Positions 28,270 through 38,296 of a stretch of 64,000 nt of DNA are shown here, in pieces (within the stretch, counting starts at the first letter, position 1; the number at the start of each line of letters is the position of its first letter). The notes under the pieces were generated by a model, which was not told where the DNA came from, ran no database searches, and was given only the letters and a program-made list of their open reading frames with translations. The stretch spans positions 1 to 64,000 of the forward strand of contig NZ_BAABKM010000005.1 of assembly GCF_039543825.1 (NCBI RefSeq). Direction: 5' to 3'. This stretch comes from Nocardioides conyzicola (GTDB taxonomy: Bacteria > Actinomycetota > Actinomycetes > Propionibacteriales > Nocardioidaceae). The position numbers and the translations under genes are program-made.

Positions 28270-29931
28270 TCAGACGGAGGTGGGGTCGACGGTCGCAGCC
28301 TTCGCCGCGAAGCCCGCGAGCGCGAGCTCCTTGGCGGCGGGGTACTGCGCCTTGCCGGCGGCGTTGCGCGGCACCTCGTCCACGAGGGTCAGCGTGCGCG
28401 GCAGCTTGTAGCCGGAGAGGTGCGCACGCAGGTAGGTGCGCAGCTCCTCGAGCTCGAGGGTCGCGCCCTCGCGCAGCTCGACGACCGCGGCGACCGCCTG
28501 GCCGTACTTCTCGTCGGGCACGCCGACGACGAGGACGTCGTACACGGCCGGGTGTCCCTTGATGGCCATCTCGACCTCTTCGGGGTAGACCTTCTCGCCG
28601 CCGGTGTTGACGCAGTTGGACCCGCGACCGAGCAGCGTGACGCGACGCCCCTCCTCGATCCGGGCGAAGTCGCCGGGCACCGAGTACCGCTCGCCGTTGA
28701 TCTCGAGGAACGTCGCCGCCGACTTCACGGGGTCCTTGTAGTAGCCGACCGGCACCGAGCCGCCGCGGCCGAGGCGACCGACCTTGCCCACGTCGGTGTC
28801 GGGGTCGAGGAACTCGTTGTTCTCGTCGAGCACCACCCCGCTCGACGCGAGACCGACGACCGGGCCGTCCGTGCTGATGTTGTTGGCGTCGGCCATGCCC
28901 ATGCCCTGGAAGCCGGTCTCGGTCGCGCCGACGGAGTCGGTGAAGATCGAGTTCGGGAAGGCCGCCATCCAGCGCGCCTTGACCTGCGGGCTGAAGATCG
29001 CGGCGCTGCTCGAGATCGCGACCAGGTTGGAGGCGTCGTACGGCGTGCCGGTCGCGGCCTTGGCCTCGTAGGCCTCGATCAGCGGGCGGGCCATCGCGTC
29101 GCCGGTCATGAAGATCAGCTGGATCTTGTCGGCCTCGATGATCTCCCAGGTGCGCACCGGGTCGAACTTCGGCTCGACGACCGTCAGGTGGCCGGCGAAG
29201 AGGTGCATCAGCAGGCCGGACTGAGCGCCGCCGTGCATCAGCGGGCTGAGCGGGAAGGTCGCCATCCGCGGGGCGGTCGCCTGGCTGGACTGGGAGAACT
29301 CCTCCAGCTCCTCGCCGGTGTAGAAGTCGGTGCCGCCACCGAGCACGCGCCACCAGTCCTCCTGGCGCCACATGACGCCCTTCGGGAAGCCGGTGGTGCC
29401 GCCGGTGTAGATGATGTGGATGTCGTCGGGGCTGCGCTCACCGAAGTCGCGCTCGGCGCTCTGCCCGGCGATGGCGTCGTCGTAGTGCACCCCGCCGTAC
29501 GACGAGAAGTCGGACTGGTCGTCGGGGTCGAGGGCGTCGTCCACGACGATCGCGGTCCGCAGCTTCTCGTGCTTGTCCCAGATCGCGGCCACCAACGGCG
29601 CGTAGGACCGCTCGTGGATCACCGCGACCACGTCGGCGTTGTCGAAGAGGTAGTTGAGCTCGCCCTCGACGTAGCGGTAGTTGACGTTGATGTTGACAGC
29701 CCGGATCTTGGTGACCGCGAGCACGGCGACGACGTGCTCGATGCTGTTCTTGGCGTAGATCGCCACGTGGTCGCCCGGTCCCACCCCCTGGGACTGCAGG
29801 TAGTGAGCGAGCCGGTTCGCGTCGGCCTCCAGCTCGGCGTAGGTCACGACCCGGTCGCCTACCTTGAGGGCAGGGTTGTCGGGCGCGGCGTCGACGGCGT
29901 GTTCGAAGAGATCAGCGATGTTGTGAGCCAC
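28270..29931 (-). CDS. fadD19: Steroid side-chain acyl-CoA ligase FadD19
   Basis: A 553-residue AMP-forming ligase. The adenylate loop YTGGTTGFPKG is at residues 175-185, and the C-terminal lid has the conserved NTGGEKVYPEEVE segment and a catalytic lysine in RNAAGKAQYP. FadD19 activates C27 sterol carboxylates to CoA esters, and in Rhodococcus it is needed for C24-branched sterols. Assignment rests on close resemblance to M. tuberculosis Rv3515c and on the divergent pairing with echA19 (Rv3516). The GTG start lies 10 bp from a KstR-type operator shared with echA19. An NMO-like gene follows in the operon. Confidence 0.88.
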   Translation of the reverse strand: MAHNIADLFEHAVDAAPDNPALKVGDRVVTYAELEADANRLAHYLQSQGVGPGDHVAIYAKNSIEHVVAVLAVTKIRAVNINVNYRYVEGELNYLFDNADVVAVIHERSYAPLVAAIWDKHEKLRTAIVVDDALDPDDQSDFSSYGGVHYDDAIAGQSAERDFGERSPDDIHIIYTGGTTGFPKGVMWRQEDWWRVLGGGTDFYTGEELEEFSQSSQATAPRMATFPLSPLMHGGAQSGLLMHLFAGHLTVVEPKFDPVRTWEIIEADKIQLIFMTGDAMARPLIEAYEAKAATGTPYDASNLVAISSSAAIFSPQVKARWMAAFPNSIFTDSVGATETGFQGMGMADANNISTDGPVVGLASSGVVLDENNEFLDPDTDVGKVGRLGRGGSVPVGYYKDPVKSAATFLEINGERYSVPGDFARIEEGRRVTLLGRGSNCVNTGGEKVYPEEVEMAIKGHPAVYDVLVVGVPDEKYGQAVAAVVELREGATLELEELRTYLRAHLSGYKLPRTLTLVDEVPRNAAGKAQYPAAKELALAGFAAKAATVDPTSV

Positions 29932-29941
29932 GCCGCGAGAC

Positions 29942-29955
29942 TAGAACACGTTCTT
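29942..29955. promoter_or_regulatory. KstR-type operator between fadD19 and echA19
   Basis: TAGAACACGTTCTT fits TNNAACNNGTTNNA except for the last base. It lies 10 bp from the fadD19 start and 22 bp from the echA19 start, in a gap of only 46 bp, so one bound repressor could silence both directions. Confidence 0.82.
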
Positions 29956-29977
29956 GTTCTTGGCTAGGCTCCCCGCC

Positions 29978-30781
29978 ATGACCGACGCCGAGACCGAATC
30001 CCAGCCCCACTGCCTCGTCGAGCAGGACGGCCACAAGCTCATCGTCACGATGAACCGTCCGGAGTCCCGCAACGCCCTCTCCGGCGAGATGATGGCGATC
30101 ATGGAGGAGGCCTGGGACCGGGCCAACAGCGACGACTCGGTCCGGGTCGTGATCCTGACCGGCGCCGGCGGCTACTTCTGCGCGGGCATGGACCTCAAGG
30201 CCGCCACCAAGCGGTCCCCGGACGAGAGCTTCAAGTCCGGCTTCGACCCGCGGGTGATCAAGGGGCTCCTCAAGGGCTTCCGGCTGACCAAGCCGCTGAT
30301 CGCCGCGGTCGAGGGCCCGGCCATCGCCGGCGGCACCGAAATCCTGCAGGGCACCGACATCCGGATCGCCGGCGAGTCCGCCCGCTTCGGCGTCGCCGAG
30401 GCCCGGTGGAGCCTCTACCCGATGGGTGGCTCCGCCGTACGGCTCCCCCGGCAGATCCCGTACACGATCGCGATGGACCTCCTGCTGACCGGCCGCGCCA
30501 TCAAGGCGCCGGAGGCCAAGGAGATCGGCCTGATCGGGACCGTCGTCCCCGACGGCGAGGCGCTCGCCAAGGCGCACGAGATCGCCGACCTGATCTGCGC
30601 CAACGGCCCGCTCGCCGTCCAGGCGATCCTCAAGACCGTCCGCGACTCCGAGGGCAAGCACGAGGAGGACTGCTGGGCCGACGACGCCGAGGTCGGCAAG
30701 GCCGTCTTCGCGTCCGAGGACGCCAAGGAGGGTCCGCGGGCGTTCGCCGAGAAGCGCGCGCCGCAGTTCCAGGGACGCTAG
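29978..30781 (+). CDS. echA19: Steroid enoyl-CoA hydratase EchA19
   Basis: A 267-residue crotonase-fold enzyme. It has the oxyanion-hole motif [13 protein letters not shown] (about residues 59-71) and the segment [18 protein letters not shown] (about 115-132). The C-terminus [16 protein letters not shown] is typical of this group. It closely resembles Rv3516, which hydrates steroid enoyl-CoA intermediates during side-chain beta-oxidation. The ATG at 29978 starts MTDAETESQ; a TTG further up would fall inside the operator. Its TAG stop shares CTAG (30778-30781) with the stop of the convergent esterase gene. Confidence 0.88.
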   Translation: MTDAETESQPHCLVEQDGHKLIVTMNRPESRNALSGEMMAIMEEAWDRANSDDSVRVVILTGAGGYFCAGMDLKAATKRSPDESFKSGFDPRVIKGLLKGFRLTKPLIAAVEGPAIAGGTEILQGTDIRIAGESARFGVAEARWSLYPMGGSAVRLPRQIPYTIAMDLLLTGRAIKAPEAKEIGLIGTVVPDGEALAKAHEIADLICANGPLAVQAILKTVRDSEGKHEEDCWADDAEVGKAVFASEDAKEGPRAFAEKRAPQFQGR

Positions 30782-31740
30782 AGGCTCGCTGCGAGCCACG
30801 CCAGCTGGCGGGTGCGCTGGAACGCGTCGCCGCCCTCGTGGTCGTTGTAGGCGTAGACCTCGATCTCCTTCGGTCCGCCGTAGGAGTTGTACGCCGCGAA
30901 CACGGTCGACGGCGGACAGGTGAGGTCCATCAGCGCGACCGACCACAGGGACGGGGCCGACGCCAGGCGACCCAGCACGGCGACGTCGAAGTAGGACAGT
31001 GTCGCGAAGGCCTGCTCGACCCGGTCCCGGTGCGCCGCGAGGTAGCGCACCAGCTCGAGGTAGGGCTCGGTCTGGGCGACGGACGCGGCCCGCCGGAAGT
31101 CGCACAGGAACGGCACGTCCGGCAGCACGGCGGCCACGGAGGAGGGGGCCAGGGCGGCAACGGAGGTCGAGATCCCGCCGCCCTGGCTCCCTCCCGCCAC
31201 GGCCACCCGAGAGGGGTCCACCCGCTCGTGCCCGCGCAGCACCTCGAGCGCGGCCACGGCGTCGGCGTAGACCCTGCGGTAGTAGTAGGTGTCCGGCGCC
31301 TCGATGCCCCGGGTGAGGAACCCCGGCTGGGCCGGGCCGGAGCCGCCCGGGTCGCCGGTGGCCCCGGTCGTCCAGCCACTCCCCTGGCCTCGCGTGTCGA
31401 CGACGAGGTGCGCGTAGCCCGCGCTCGCCCAGAAGACGTGCTCGTGCGGCAGCCCGCGGCCGCCGTTGTAGCCCTGGTACTGCACCACCCCGGGGAGTAC
31501 GCCGGGCCGCAGCGGCTCGGCCGGCAGGTGCAGCCAGGCGCGGACCGGGTGGTCGTCGAAGCCGGCCAGCGTGACGTCGTACGTCTCCACGGTGACGAGC
31601 CCGGACTCCACCCGCTCCAGCACCGGCGGCGTCCGGCCGATCCGCGCCAGCGTGCCGGCCCAGAACTCCGCGAGGTCGCCCGGGACCGGCAGGTCCGGCC
31701 GGTAGACCCGCGCCTCCTCCAGCGACAGGTCGTAGTGCAT
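30778..31740 (-). CDS. Acetyl-xylan-esterase/cephalosporin-deacetylase-like hydrolase
   Basis: A 320-residue alpha/beta hydrolase of the AXE1 (COG3458) family. The nucleophile elbow is GGSQGGG (about residues 184-190), with a [16 protein letters not shown] segment carrying the acid and a YNDHEGGD segment carrying the catalytic histidine. The family removes acetyl groups from xylan, xylo-oligosaccharides or related compounds. It is the last gene of the sugar operon: its ATG shares one base with the TGA of the GH3 gene. No signal peptide is seen, so it would act on imported oligosaccharides or glycosides in the cytoplasm. Confidence 0.87.
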   Translation of the reverse strand: MHYDLSLEEARVYRPDLPVPGDLAEFWAGTLARIGRTPPVLERVESGLVTVETYDVTLAGFDDHPVRAWLHLPAEPLRPGVLPGVVQYQGYNGGRGLPHEHVFWASAGYAHLVVDTRGQGSGWTTGATGDPGGSGPAQPGFLTRGIEAPDTYYYRRVYADAVAALEVLRGHERVDPSRVAVAGGSQGGGISTSVAALAPSSVAAVLPDVPFLCDFRRAASVAQTEPYLELVRYLAAHRDRVEQAFATLSYFDVAVLGRLASAPSLWSVALMDLTCPPSTVFAAYNSYGGPKEIEVYAYNDHEGGDAFQRTRQLAWLAASL

Positions 31741-34028
31741 CAGCCGAGCTCGACCCGCACGACCGGCTCCAGGACGCGCTCGACGCCCACGACGCGGCTC
31801 GGCCCGACCAGCTCCAGGGCGACCACCTCGCGGATGTCCGTGCTCGACGCCCCGACCCACAGCTCGACCTCGCCGGGCTCGACGATGCGCACCAGGTCGC
31901 GGCCGGTGAAGGACGTGAGGTCGGCGGACAGCGTGAACGACACCCGGGCGCTCCGCCCGACCGCGAGGTCGATCCGCGCCGCGCCGACGAGTGCCTGGAC
32001 CGGGCGCACCACCGAGGCCGACCGGTCGTGGAGGTAGACCTGCACCACCTCGGACACGTCCCGGTCGGCCTCGTTCGCGAGCTGCACCACGAGCTCGCAG
32101 GTGCCGTCGGTCCCCCACATCGGACCCGACGACGCCGACACCCCGCCCCAGGTGGCGGTTGCGTACGACAACCCGTGGCCGAACGCAAAGAGCGGCGTCG
32201 GGTCCACGACGCTCACCTCGTTACGGCGGCCCAGCGAGGAGGCGAGGTACGTCGAGGGCTGGGTCGACCCGGCCCCGGGGAAGCTGACCGGCAGCCGGCC
32301 GGACGGGTTGACCCGCCCGCTCAGCACGTCGGCGATCGCCTGCGCCCCCTCCTCGCCCGGGAAGAACCCGCAGACCAGCCCGGCCAGCCGGTCGACCTGG
32401 CGGCTGAGGTCGTAGGGGCGCCCGACGAGCAGCACGGCCACGACCGGGGTGCCGGTCGCGAGCAGCGCCTCGAGCAGCTCCTCCTGGCGACCCGGGAGGT
32501 CCAGGTCGGGGACGTCGCAGCCCTCGCCGGACGTGCCCTTCCCGAACAGGCCCGCCTGGTCGCCCAGCACGACCACGCAGACCTCGGCGGCCGCGGCCAC
32601 CGCGGCGGCGGCCTCGATGTCGGCGTCCTCGCCGCCGAGCACCGGGCAGCCGAGGGCGTAGGTGACGTCGTACGTCTCCGCGAGCACCTCGCGCACCGTG
32701 CGGATCTCGACCCCGTCCTCGACGCCGGGGTGGTGCACGAGGACGTGCAGCGGGAACGAGTAGCAGCCGAGCATCGCCTCCGACGTGTCGGCGCGGGGAC
32801 CGATGACCGCGATCGGGGCGCCCGCGGCGAGCGGCAGGCTGCCGTCGTTGGCGAGCAGCACCACCGAGCGACGGGCCAGCTCGAGCGCCACGGCGCGGGA
32901 CTCCGGAGGGTCGAGGTCGACGTCGGTCACCTCGACCGGCGCCCAGTCGGGGTCGAGCAGGCCGAGCTCGCACTTCTGGCGCAGCACCCGGAAGAGCGCC
33001 CGGTCGATCACCTTCTCCTCGACCAGCCCGGCGGCGAGGGCCGCGAGCAGCGGGTCGCCGAAGGCGTTCGTCGAGGGCAGCTCGACGTCGATCCCGGCCT
33101 CCAGGGACAGGGCCGCCGCCGCACCGAGGTCGTCCGCCACGTGGTGCAGGGTCTGCAGGAAGGCGACGGAGAAGTAGTCGGAGGCCACGGTCCCGGTGAA
33201 GCCGAGCCGCTCGCGCAGCAGGGTGGTCAGCAGGTCGGCGTCGGCAGCGGCGGGGACGCCGTCGATGTCGGTGTAGGAGTTCATCACCGATCGGGCGCCG
33301 GCCCGCAGCGCCATCTCGAACGGCGGCAGGATCACGTCGGCGAGCTCGCGCGGTCCCATGGAGACGGGCCCGAGGTTGCGAGCGGCCCGGGACGCGGAGT
33401 AGCCCAGGAAGTGCTTGAGCGTCGAGACGACGCCGCCGTCCTCCAGCCCGCGCACGTACGCACTGGCCATCATCCCGATGAGCATCGGGTCCTCGCCCAG
33501 GGTCTCCTCGACCCGACCCCACCGCAGGTCGCGGACGACGTCGAGCACCGGCGCCAGCCCCTGGTGGATGCCGAGGCTGCGCATCGCCCCGGCGATCTGT
33601 CCCGCCATCCGCTCGACCAGCGCGGGGTCGAAGGACGCCGCCCAGCACAGCGGCGAGGGATAGATCGTGGCCCGCCAGACCGCGAGACCGGTGAGGCACT
33701 CCTCGTGGGCGAGGGCGGGGATGCCGAACCGGTTGGCCGCCATCACGCCCCGCTGCCGGTCCGCGAGGATCTGCAGGCCCTCGGCCGGCTCCAGCGGACC
33801 CGTGCCGAACGTGCGGGTGAGCTGGCCGAGACCGTCCTCGATCACCTCCTCCCACGACGGCAGCGGGCCGACGCTCTCGCGCAGCATCGGCGCCATGCCG
33901 CCCGCCCCGGGCTCCAGCCACCACACTCCGGAGAGCTGGGCCACCTTCTCCTGCACGGTCATCTGCGAGACCAGGTCGGCGACCCGGTCGTCGACGTGGG
34001 CAGTGGGGTCCCGCCACAGCGAGGTCAT
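31740..34028 (-). CDS. Glycoside hydrolase family 3 enzyme
   Basis: A 762-residue GH3 enzyme. The N-terminal TIM barrel has the conserved KHFLGYS (K205, H206) and the nucleophile aspartate D284 in VASDYFSV. A beta-sandwich domain follows (about 370-580), and the C-terminal part (about 660-760) is fibronectin-III-like. GH3 members are exo-acting beta-glucosidases or beta-xylosidases; the acidic residue pattern does not decide between them. There is no signal peptide, so it cleaves imported oligosaccharides or glycosides. It overlaps the lacI-family gene by 4 nt (ATGA) and the esterase by 1 nt. Confidence 0.92.
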   Translation of the reverse strand: MTSLWRDPTAHVDDRVADLVSQMTVQEKVAQLSGVWWLEPGAGGMAPMLRESVGPLPSWEEVIEDGLGQLTRTFGTGPLEPAEGLQILADRQRGVMAANRFGIPALAHEECLTGLAVWRATIYPSPLCWAASFDPALVERMAGQIAGAMRSLGIHQGLAPVLDVVRDLRWGRVEETLGEDPMLIGMMASAYVRGLEDGGVVSTLKHFLGYSASRAARNLGPVSMGPRELADVILPPFEMALRAGARSVMNSYTDIDGVPAAADADLLTTLLRERLGFTGTVASDYFSVAFLQTLHHVADDLGAAAALSLEAGIDVELPSTNAFGDPLLAALAAGLVEEKVIDRALFRVLRQKCELGLLDPDWAPVEVTDVDLDPPESRAVALELARRSVVLLANDGSLPLAAGAPIAVIGPRADTSEAMLGCYSFPLHVLVHHPGVEDGVEIRTVREVLAETYDVTYALGCPVLGGEDADIEAAAAVAAAAEVCVVVLGDQAGLFGKGTSGEGCDVPDLDLPGRQEELLEALLATGTPVVAVLLVGRPYDLSRQVDRLAGLVCGFFPGEEGAQAIADVLSGRVNPSGRLPVSFPGAGSTQPSTYLASSLGRRNEVSVVDPTPLFAFGHGLSYATATWGGVSASSGPMWGTDGTCELVVQLANEADRDVSEVVQVYLHDRSASVVRPVQALVGAARIDLAVGRSARVSFTLSADLTSFTGRDLVRIVEPGEVELWVGASSTDIREVVALELVGPSRVVGVERVLEPVVRVELG

Positions 34029-35086
34029 TGGGCAGCTCCTGGTGCAGCAGTCGTACGCCGGGGAACCAGCGTGGTCTCGAGGGTGACGTGGGTGTCGTCG
34101 ACGACGTGCCCGGCGATCAGCGCGACGAGCATGGCGATGGCGTCGTGCCCCATCTGGCGCATCGGCTGCTGCACGGTGGTCAACGGCGGGTGGGACAGGG
34201 CCGACTCGGGGATGTTGTCGAAGCCCACGACGGACAGCTGCCGCGGCACGTCGACGCCCAGCTCTGCGGCGACCTCGAGCGTGGCCAGGGCCGAGATGTC
34301 GTTGGCCGCGAAGATCGCGGTCGGCGGCTCGGGCAGCCGGAGCAGGGTCCGGGCCGCGTCGCGGGCCTGCTCGGGGTCGAACGCGCCGTCAGCGAGCAGC
34401 GTCTCGTCGACCGGTACGCCGGCGGCTGCGTGCGCCTCGCGGTAGCCGCGCTCGCGCAGCTGCGCCGAGACCAGGTCGGCGCGGCCGGTCACCATGCCGA
34501 TGCGGCGGTGGCCGAGGCCGAGCAGGTGGTCGACCCCCATCCGGCCTCCCTGGAGGTTGTCGGAGGCCACCGTCGGGAGGCTGGACCGACCGGTGTGCGG
34601 GTCGACCGCGACCACCGGGCCGTCGTACTGCACGTCGGTGACGGTCGGCGTCACCAGGACGGCCCCGTCGACGAGGGTCCCCATCACCCGGGAGAGGTAG
34701 CGGCGCTCCCACCCGACGTGCTCGTCGAACCGACCGCCGGCGGAGTAGGCCACGAGCTCGTAGCCCGTGCCGCGGATCGCGTCGGCCGCCCCCTTGAGCA
34801 CCTCGGTGCTGAACGGCTCGAAGTCGGCGACGAGCAGGCCGATCACGTTGGTGCGGGTGTTGCGCAGGCTCCGGGCGACCAGGCTGGTCTCGTAGCCGAG
34901 GCGGTTGATCACCTTGCTGACGTGGTCGAAGGTCTGCACGGACACGCCGTACCGCCCGTTCATCACCTTGGACACGGTCGACACCGAGACCCCGGCCTCG
35001 GCCGCGACCTGCTGCATGGTGACGCGGCTGCCCGACCTGGGGAGGTTCGGCTCCTCCACGATGCTGTGCTCCACGTCGCCCGTCAT
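34025..35086 (-). CDS. LacI-family transcriptional regulator
   Basis: A 353-residue repressor. The helix-turn-helix is at about residues 20-70 with VTMQQVAAEAGVSVSTVSKVMNG (read in two parts) and ARSLRNTRTNVIGLL as hinge and entry to the sugar-binding domain, which continues to the C-terminus with VVGFDNIPESALSHPPLTTV. It is encoded inside the operon it probably controls, overlapping the second permease and the GH3 gene by 4 nt each. A LacI-type dyad upstream of the binding-protein gene (38311-38322) is the likely operator. The inducer is probably the transported sugar. Confidence 0.92.
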   Translation of the reverse strand: MTGDVEHSIVEEPNLPRSGSRVTMQQVAAEAGVSVSTVSKVMNGRYGVSVQTFDHVSKVINRLGYETSLVARSLRNTRTNVIGLLVADFEPFSTEVLKGAADAIRGTGYELVAYSAGGRFDEHVGWERRYLSRVMGTLVDGAVLVTPTVTDVQYDGPVVAVDPHTGRSSLPTVASDNLQGGRMGVDHLLGLGHRRIGMVTGRADLVSAQLRERGYREAHAAAGVPVDETLLADGAFDPEQARDAARTLLRLPEPPTAIFAANDISALATLEVAAELGVDVPRQLSVVGFDNIPESALSHPPLTTVQQPMRQMGHDAIAMLVALIAGHVVDDTHVTLETTLVPRRTTAAPGAAQ

Positions 35087-35919
35087 CCCTTCACCGCGCC
35101 CTGCAGCCCGCTGACGATCCGACGCTGCATCGCGAGGAACAGGATCAGGGCCGGGATCATCGCCAGGGTCGTGAACGCCAGCACCCCGGCCGTGTCGGAC
35201 GAGTGCTCGCTCGAGTAGTCCGCGACACCGAGCGGCAGCGTACGCATGTCGTCCTGCAGGAGGAGCAGCGGCAGCAGGTAGGCGTTCCACGAGGTCACGA
35301 ACGCGAGGACGCCCACGGTGACCAGCGCCGGCACGGAGAGCGGGATCACCAGCCGCCAGAAGATGCCGATCCGGGACGCGCCGTCCATCAGGGCCGCCTC
35401 CTCCAGCTCCTTCGGGATGGCCATCAGGAAGGGCCGCAGGATCACCACCGTGATGGGCAGCGCGAACGCCGCCTGCGGCAGCGCGACCCCCCACCAGCTG
35501 TTGGCCATGTGCAGGTCGCGGGTGACGAGGATGAAGAGCGGGATGATCGCCACCGCCGCCGGGAAGAGCAGGCCGAGGACGAAGACCATGAAGAGTGGCT
35601 CCCGCGCCTTGAACTGGTAGCGCGCGAGCGGGTACGCCGCCATCACGCCGAACAGCACCGCGACCGCCGTGGTGATCAGCGCGACGATCGACGAGTTCAG
35701 CGCGTAGCGCCAGAAGGCCTCTTTGGTCAGCACCGCGGTGTAGTTGGAGAAGACCCAGGGGTCCGGCAGGCCGGAGGGGTCCCGCGCCAGCTGCTCGTTG
35801 CTGCGGAAGCCCCCGAGGGCGCCGTACACGACGGGCCCGAGGGTGACGATGACGGCGACCAGCGCGAGCAGGTAGACCAGCAGGCTTCCCGACCCGAAGG
35901 GCCGTGCGCGTCGGATCAT
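35083..35919 (-). CDS. ABC sugar transporter permease, MalG type
   Basis: A 278-residue inner-membrane protein with six predicted helices and the EAA loop EEAALMDGASRIGIFWRLVIP (given in parts: EEAALMDGAS, residues about 180-189, then the conserved LVIPLSVP). It belongs to the carbohydrate-uptake CUT1 family and pairs with the permease encoded upstream. Gap to that gene is 7 bp. No ATPase gene is in the operon; many actinobacteria use a shared MsiK-type ATPase encoded elsewhere. Confidence 0.92.
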   Translation of the reverse strand: MIRRARPFGSGSLLVYLLALVAVIVTLGPVVYGALGGFRSNEQLARDPSGLPDPWVFSNYTAVLTKEAFWRYALNSSIVALITTAVAVLFGVMAAYPLARYQFKAREPLFMVFVLGLLFPAAVAIIPLFILVTRDLHMANSWWGVALPQAAFALPITVVILRPFLMAIPKELEEAALMDGASRIGIFWRLVIPLSVPALVTVGVLAFVTSWNAYLLPLLLLQDDMRTLPLGVADYSSEHSSDTAGVLAFTTLAMIPALILFLAMQRRIVSGLQGAVKG

Positions 35920-35926
35920 GTCCGCC

Positions 35927-36907
35927 TCACCTCTCCACAGCGGTGTCGCGCCGCAGCACGAACACCTGGTAGACGAGCGCCATCAGGAAGCCGATCACGA
36001 AGAGGATCACGGAGGCGGCACCGGCGATGCCGTAGTTGTGGCGGCCGGTGCCCTGGTTGACCAGGTACGTCGCCATCGTGGTCGTCGCGTTGGCCGGGCC
36101 ACCGCCGGTCAGGATCCAGACCATGTCGAAGAGCTGCAGCGAGCCGATCATCGACAGGAAGCACCAGGTGCGGATCGTCGGCCCGAGCAGCGGGATCGCG
36201 ATCCGGCGCTGGACCTGCCACCAGCTCGCGCCGTCGAGCTGCGCCGCCTCGTACAGGTCGGTGGGCACGCCCTGCAGGCCCGCGAGGAAGAGCAGGATCG
36301 CCAGCCCGAGGTACTTCCAGGTGAGCACCACGAAGACGGTGGCCAGCGCGAGGTTCGGCGTCCCGAGGAAGCCCTGCTCGGGCGGGGTCAGCCCGACCGC
36401 GCTGATCAGACCGTCGATGACGCCCGACTCCGGCTGCAGCAGCTGGTACCAGACGACGCCGGCGATCACCTCGGCCACGACGTACGGCACGAAGACGATG
36501 GTCCGGATCAGGCCGCGGCCACGGATCTTGCGGTCGAGCAGCAGCGCCACGGCCAGGCCGAGCGGCAGCTGGATCACGATCGACGCGAACACGATGATGA
36601 AGTTGTGCGTCACCGCGTCGGTGAAGACCTCGTCGGTCAGCACGTAGCGGTAGTTGTCGATGCCGATGAAGTCGTCCATCGGGCCGAAGCCCTTCCACCG
36701 GTAGAACGACATCCGGACCGCCGCGACCACCGGCCAGACGACGAAGACCGTCATCAGCGCCAGCGCCGGCGTCACGAAGAACGCGATCTCCAGGCGCTGT
36801 CGCCATCCCGACCCGACGGGCCGGGGGGCCACCCGGCGCACTGCGCGCGGGGTGGCCCCTCCGAGAGGTGCGGACGCCGTGGAGGTGTCGACGTCCTCAT
36901 CGATCAC
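35927..36907 (-). CDS. ABC sugar transporter permease, MalF type
   Basis: A 326-residue membrane protein with a polar N-terminal extension of about 35 residues, six membrane helices, and the EAA loop EAAQLDGASWWQVQRRIAIP at about residues 220-240. It is the first permease of a CUT1-type transporter and lies 19 bp after the binding-protein gene. The final residues FVLRRDTAVER end in the cytoplasm. Confidence 0.92.
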   Translation of the reverse strand: MIDEDVDTSTASAPLGGATPRAVRRVAPRPVGSGWRQRLEIAFFVTPALALMTVFVVWPVVAAVRMSFYRWKGFGPMDDFIGIDNYRYVLTDEVFTDAVTHNFIIVFASIVIQLPLGLAVALLLDRKIRGRGLIRTIVFVPYVVAEVIAGVVWYQLLQPESGVIDGLISAVGLTPPEQGFLGTPNLALATVFVVLTWKYLGLAILLFLAGLQGVPTDLYEAAQLDGASWWQVQRRIAIPLLGPTIRTWCFLSMIGSLQLFDMVWILTGGGPANATTTMATYLVNQGTGRHNYGIAGAASVILFVIGFLMALVYQVFVLRRDTAVER

Positions 36908-36926
36908 GGTCAGCTCACCGCTCCCG

Positions 36927-38216
36927 TCACTTCTCGGCGTCCGCGGCCTGCTGCGTCGTGTCGACGACGTCCTGCGGGGAGGCGTCGCCCGCGAACAGCA
37001 GGGCGATCTCGTCGTTCATCGCACCGCCGATCGAGGCACCGAAGGCCGTGTCGAAGTACAGCTGGACGAACGGCGCGTCGTCACGGGCCTTGAGCACGCC
37101 GGCCAGGGCCGGGTCCTTGACGGAGCCGTTCGCCGCCGGGTTGGTCGGCAGACCCATGTCGTTGGACGCGAAGCCCTCCTGCACCTTGTCGGACAGCAGG
37201 TACTTCACGAAGTCGACCGCCTCGTCGGGGGCCTTCTCGGAGACCGCCCAGGCGTCACCGCCGCCGAGTGCGTCGGCCGGGTCGCCCTGACCGCCGTCGA
37301 CCGCCGGGAAGGGGAACCACCCGGTCTTGTCGCCCAGGCCCTTGCCGTCGTCGGTGAGGCCCTGCATGACGCCGGGCTCCCAGTGGCCCTGCATCTCCAT
37401 CGCGACCTTGCCCGTGGCGAGCAGGCCCGACGCGGAGGTCGCACCCTCCTGCGCCTTCGTGGTCAGGAAGCCCTTGTTGAAGGGATCCGTCGCGAGCAGG
37501 GCCTTGACGTCGTCGCCGGCCTTCACGAAGCACGGGTCGGAGAAGTCCAGGCTGGTGACCGCGTCCTTGAGGACGTCCTCGGGGCACTCGCGCAGCGCGG
37601 TGTAGTACCAGTAGTGCGCCGCCGGCCACTTGTCGCCGGCGCCCACGGACATCGGCGTGATACCGGCGTCCTTGAGCTTGGCGATGTCGTCGAACCACTC
37701 GTCCATCGTGGTGGGCGGCGCCGTGATGCCGGCCTGGTCGAAGAGCTCGGTGTTGTACCAGACCCCGACCACCCCGAGGGAGAACGGCAGCGCGTAGGTC
37801 TTGCCGTCGATCTGCCAGCCGCCGACGGAGCCGCCGATCTTGCCGATCTCCTCGGACGCCGAGTCCGAGATGTCCTTGACCATGCCGGCGTCGACGTGGT
37901 CGGCCAGCTCGCCGCCGCCGCGCTCCATGTAGATGTCGGGGATGTCCCCGCTCTGGAACGCCGCGTCGAGCTTGTCGACCATGTCCTCGTGCGCCATGGC
38001 GCTGATCTTGATCTTGACGCCGGGGTGGTCGGCCTCGTAGTCCTTGGCCACCTGCTCGTAGTAGCCCATGCCGGGCTGGTTGTTCGAGTTGTGCCACCAG
38101 GTGATCGTGGTGCTGCCACCGCTCTCGTCCGACGAGTCGTCGCTGCCACAGGCGGCGAACGCCAACACGCCGGCGCAGATCGCGGCGATAGCCGCGCTGC
38201 GAGTCTTCGACCTCAT
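36927..38216 (-). CDS. ABC sugar-binding lipoprotein
   Basis: A 429-residue extracellular solute-binding protein of family 1. The signal peptide (MRSKTRSAAIAAICAGVLAF) ends in a lipobox LAFAAC, so the mature protein is anchored through the following cysteine. The body shows the usual WWHNSNN start, DIPDIYMERG, and aromatic residues such as WPAAHYWYY that often line sugar sites. It is the first gene of the operon and is preceded by GGAAGGG, a LacI-type dyad and a TTGACA element. The sugar is not known; GH3 and esterase neighbours suggest a plant-derived beta-glycoside or acetylated oligosaccharide. Confidence 0.92.
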   Translation of the reverse strand: MRSKTRSAAIAAICAGVLAFAACGSDDSSDESGGSTTITWWHNSNNQPGMGYYEQVAKDYEADHPGVKIKISAMAHEDMVDKLDAAFQSGDIPDIYMERGGGELADHVDAGMVKDISDSASEEIGKIGGSVGGWQIDGKTYALPFSLGVVGVWYNTELFDQAGITAPPTTMDEWFDDIAKLKDAGITPMSVGAGDKWPAAHYWYYTALRECPEDVLKDAVTSLDFSDPCFVKAGDDVKALLATDPFNKGFLTTKAQEGATSASGLLATGKVAMEMQGHWEPGVMQGLTDDGKGLGDKTGWFPFPAVDGGQGDPADALGGGDAWAVSEKAPDEAVDFVKYLLSDKVQEGFASNDMGLPTNPAANGSVKDPALAGVLKARDDAPFVQLYFDTAFGASIGGAMNDEIALLFAGDASPQDVVDTTQQAADAEK

Positions 38217-38296
38217 AGGGAAACCCTTCCGTTCGGCGTACGCCGCGTGCGACGTACGTCACACATGACCGGAAAGGTGTCACCGCCGGACGGGCG

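Noticed and set aside
26956..29967. A 1003-codon plus-strand open frame across the NMO-like and fadD19 genes
   Set aside because: Antisense shadow of two well-supported genes; no domain or signal is recognisable in it.
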